Shown piece after piece: positions 4,267-6,416 of a stretch of 6,416 nt of DNA. The DNA lies in contig JAEWWW010000142.1 of assembly GCA_023396215.1 (NCBI GenBank), forward strand, positions 1-6,416, given 5' to 3'. Position 1 is the first letter of the stretch. Every line of letters starts with the position of its first letter. Source of the DNA: Bacillota bacterium. GTDB taxonomy: Bacteria > Bacillota > Clostridia > Oscillospirales > Ruminococcaceae. A program made the translations under genes and the position numbers. Under the pieces are notes generated by a model. The model did no database searches. It saw only the letters and a list, made by a program, of their open reading frames with translations, and had not been told where the DNA came from.

Positions 4267-6243
4267 ATGAATTCCATGCTTTTTCTGGTTCCTGTCGCCG
4301 GCGCCTTGGCGCTGGCAGTTGCATTTTGGGTTTCTTCATGGATTGCCAAAAACGACGAGGGCACCGACCGCATGAAGGAAATTGCCTCCTATATCCGTGA
4401 GGGCGCAATGGCTTTCCTGATGCGCGAGTACCGCGCCATTGCCGTCTTTGCGGCTGTCATGTTTGTTCTGTTGTTTTTCGCCGTCGATCTGTTTACTGCG
4501 CTGGCCTTCCTGCTGGGGGCATCCTTCTCGGTGCTGGCGGGCTTGTTCGGCATGCGGACAGCCACAAAGGCAAATGTGCGCACCGCCGCTGCTGCCAAGA
4601 CCGGTGGCATGGGTCTCGCTTTCAAAATTGCCTTTCGGGGCGGCGCGGTGATGGGCCTTTGCGTGGTGGGTCTAGGCGTTCTGGGCCTCGGTGTGCTGCT
4701 GCTCATTCTGGGCATAGAAAACGCCGCCACCCTCACCGGTTTCGGTCTGGGCGCATCCTCCATCGCACTGTTCGGGCGCGTGGGCGGCGGCATCTACACC
4801 AAGGCGGCAGACGTCGGCGCCGACTTGGTCGGCAAGGTTGAGGCGGGCATCCCCGAGGACGACCCGCGCAACCCCGCCGTCATCGCGGATAACGTCGGCG
4901 ACAATGTCGGTGACGTTGCGGGCATGGGCTCCGACCTCTTCGAGAGCTATGTCGGCTCCATTATCTCGGCGGTCACTTTGGCCGTCGCCATGCCTCAAAT
5001 CGATCTGACCGCGGGCGTCACCTTTCCGCTGCTTCTGTCGGCGGCCGGAATTTTGGCCTCTATTGTTGCGGTGTTTATGGTGGGCGGCAAGAATGTCAAG
5101 AATCCCGCCTCCGCCCTCAACCTCGGCACCTATGTCAGCAGCGCTATCGTGCTGGTTATCTCTTTCTTCCTCAGCACCTCCCTCTTCGGCTCGGCCGGCG
5201 CGTTTGCGGCAGTGGCATCCGGCGTGATAGTTGGCGTTGCCATCGGCATGATTACCGAGTTCTACACCTCCGGCGACTACAACCACGTCAAGGGAATCGC
5301 CAAGCAGGCCGAGACCGGCCCCGCAACCACCATCATTGACGGCTTCGCGGTGGGCATGCTCTCCACCGTTGCCCCTGTTTGGCTAATCGCGGTGGGCATC
5401 GTGGTTGCGCACCATTTTATGGGGCTGTATGGCGTTGCGTTGGCGGCGGTGGGTATGCTCTCCACCACCGGTACCGTGGTTGCGGTAGACGCCTACGGGC
5501 CCATTGCAGACAATGCAGGCGGCATCGCTGAAATGTCCAATCTGCCCCACGAGGTGCGCAAAATTACCGATAAGCTGGACAGCGTGGGTAACACCACTGC
5601 CGCCATCGGCAAAGGCTTTGCCATCGGCTCGGCAGCCCTGACCGCCCTGGCTCTCTTCGTCAGCTTCGCACAGGTTGCACAGCTCTCCTCCATCGACCTG
5701 CTCAATCCCTGGGTGGTGGTCGGCCTGCTGGTCGGCGGCGCGCTGCCCTTTCTCTTCTCCAGCCAGACCATGAAGAGCGTTGGCAAGGCGGCCTTTCAGA
5801 TGATTGAGGAAGTTCGCCGCCAGTTCCGTGAGAACCCCGGCATCATGGAGGGCACCCGGAAACCTGATTATGCCAAATGCGTGGACATTTCCACTGCCGC
5901 CGCCCTGAAGGAAATGATCGTTCCCGGCCTGCTGGCGGTTGCCAGTCCGCTGGTTATTGGGCTCATCAGTGTGGAGATGCTGGGCGGCATGCTAGCGGGC
6001 TCTCTGGTTTCCGGCATTCTGCTTGCCATCACCATGTCCAACGCGGGTGGCGCCTGGGACAACGCCAAGAAGTACATAGAGGAAGGCCACCACGGCGGCA
6101 AGGGCAGCGAGGCCCACAAGGCTGCCGTCGTCGGCGACACCGTCGGCGATCCTTTTAAGGACACCTCCGGCCCCTCCATCAATATCCTTATTAAGCTGAT
6201 GACCATCGTCGCCGTCGTCTTCGCCCCTCTCTTCCTCAAGTAA
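4267..6243 (+). CDS. hppA: Membrane-bound ion-translocating pyrophosphatase, K+-dependent type
   Basis: The 658-residue multi-spanning protein hydrolyses cytoplasmic pyrophosphate and uses the energy to move H+ or Na+ across the membrane. It has normal family length and about 16 hydrophobic segments are expected. The signature loop DVGADLVGKVE is at residues 182-192, followed by EDDPRNPAVIADNVGDN and DVAGMGSDLFES with Glu226. Further conserved loops are DAYGPIADNAGG (408-419), MSNAGGAWDNAKK (590-602) and VGDTVGDPFKDTSGP (622-636), whose aspartates and lysines bind Mg-pyrophosphate. In GNTTAAIGKG (441-450) Ala445 and Gly448 stand where K+-independent enzymes carry Lys and Thr, which indicates the K+-dependent group. 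The glutamate in DLFES occurs in Na+ pumps and in some H+ pumps, so the transported ion is not settled. It is a single-gene unit with a perfect promoter and its own terminator. GC content is visibly higher than in the surrounding gaps, as expected for a well-expressed gene. Confidence 0.98.
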   Translation: MNSMLFLVPVAGALALAVAFWVSSWIAKNDEGTDRMKEIASYIREGAMAFLMREYRAIAVFAAVMFVLLFFAVDLFTALAFLLGASFSVLAGLFGMRTATKANVRTAAAAKTGGMGLAFKIAFRGGAVMGLCVVGLGVLGLGVLLLILGIENAATLTGFGLGASSIALFGRVGGGIYTKAADVGADLVGKVEAGIPEDDPRNPAVIADNVGDNVGDVAGMGSDLFESYVGSIISAVTLAVAMPQIDLTAGVTFPLLLSAAGILASIVAVFMVGGKNVKNPASALNLGTYVSSAIVLVISFFLSTSLFGSAGAFAAVASGVIVGVAIGMITEFYTSGDYNHVKGIAKQAETGPATTIIDGFAVGMLSTVAPVWLIAVGIVVAHHFMGLYGVALAAVGMLSTTGTVVAVDAYGPIADNAGGIAEMSNLPHEVRKITDKLDSVGNTTAAIGKGFAIGSAALTALALFVSFAQVAQLSSIDLLNPWVVVGLLVGGALPFLFSSQTMKSVGKAAFQMIEEVRRQFRENPGIMEGTRKPDYAKCVDISTAAALKEMIVPGLLAVASPLVIGLISVEMLGGMLAGSLVSGILLAITMSNAGGAWDNAKKYIEEGHHGGKGSEAHKAAVVGDTVGDPFKDTSGPSINILIKLMTIVAVVFAPLFLK

Positions 6244-6307
6244 TTTAGGCACAGCAGTATTATAATTAATAAATACGCTGTCAAAGAACAACCGCACCGC
6301 ACGACGG

Positions 6308-6350
6308 AAAATCCCCGAAACCGCATGATACTGCGATTTCGGGGATTTTT
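6308..6350 (+). terminator. Intrinsic terminator of hppA
   Basis: AAAATCCCCGAAA (6308-6320) pairs with TTTCGGGGATTTT (6337-6349), and CGCA/TGCG (6322-6325 with 6332-6335) extends the stem above one mismatch. The T-run at 6346-6350 follows. It lies 64 bases after the hppA stop and is symmetrical enough to act on both strands. Confidence 0.92.
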
Positions 6351-6377
6351 CTATGATAACAGTATATTACGAAAAAA

Positions 6378-6416
6378 GGGAGGGGGCGTGTGTGGGGGAA
6401 CCGCAGGATGCAGATA
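6378..6416 (+). CDS. Possible start of another gene, cut by the window edge
   Basis: GGGAGGGGG (6378-6386) is a strong purine-rich site, followed five bases later by GTG at 6392, which opens a frame reading MGEPQDAD to the end of the window. GTG codons at 6388 and 6390 and ATG at 6408 are alternatives with worse spacing. Only about eight codons are visible, so neither the gene nor its product can be judged. Confidence 0.25.

Noticed and set aside
4389..5286. Long minus-strand frames opposite hppA
   Set aside because: They are by-products of the GC-rich codon bias of hppA, with low-complexity Arg/Ala/Pro-rich or Gly/Asp-rich translations.
1..6416. CRISPR array, insertion sequence, tRNA or rRNA
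   Set aside because: No regularly spaced repeats, no transposase frame with terminal inverted repeats and no tRNA or rRNA core sequences were seen on either strand.

Overview
The window looks like chromosomal DNA from a low-to-mid GC anaerobic Firmicute, probably a clostridium of the Ruminococcaceae/Oscillospiraceae type. The signs are strong purine-rich Shine-Dalgarno sites, sigma-A type promoters, hairpin-plus-U-tract terminators, a lipoprotein with a classic lipobox, and a membrane pyrophosphatase of the potassium-dependent bacterial type. This assignment is inference from gene content and style, not from a marker gene.

Layout. Positions 1-1012 (minus) hold the N-terminal 337 codons of a haem catalase whose 3' end lies beyond the left edge. 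Divergently, 1371-1889 (plus) encodes a small ferritin-like di-iron protein with its own promoter at 1300-1328. Facing it, 1982-2779 (minus) encodes a lipoprotein with a C39/papain-like cysteine peptidase domain, closed by a terminator at 1897-1924. The 572-base gap 2780-3351 holds that gene's candidate promoters, two palindromes, and a minus-strand segment (about 2995-3127) that starts just after a perfect TATAAT and folds into several hairpins; it may be a small RNA or a long leader. Two small plus-strand genes follow (3352-3525 and 3592-3819), ended by a very strong terminator at 3842-3878. A perfect consensus promoter (3967-3995) then drives a leader of about 264 bases and hppA, the membrane-bound proton- or sodium-pumping pyrophosphatase (4267-6243), terminated at 6308-6350. 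A weak candidate for the start of another gene lies at 6392-6416.

How the genes fit together. The catalase and the ferritin-like protein, divergent around a shared 358-base region, suggest a peroxide and iron defence pair in an organism that mostly avoids oxygen. HppA recovers energy from pyrophosphate as an ion gradient and is an ordinary housekeeping gene of such anaerobes. The peptidase lipoprotein and the two small proteins have no known partner here.

No clearly new system is visible. The most interesting unexplained items are the putative minus-strand structured RNA upstream of the lipoprotein gene, the pair of small proteins with a hairpin between them, and the partly open reading frame in the hppA leader.
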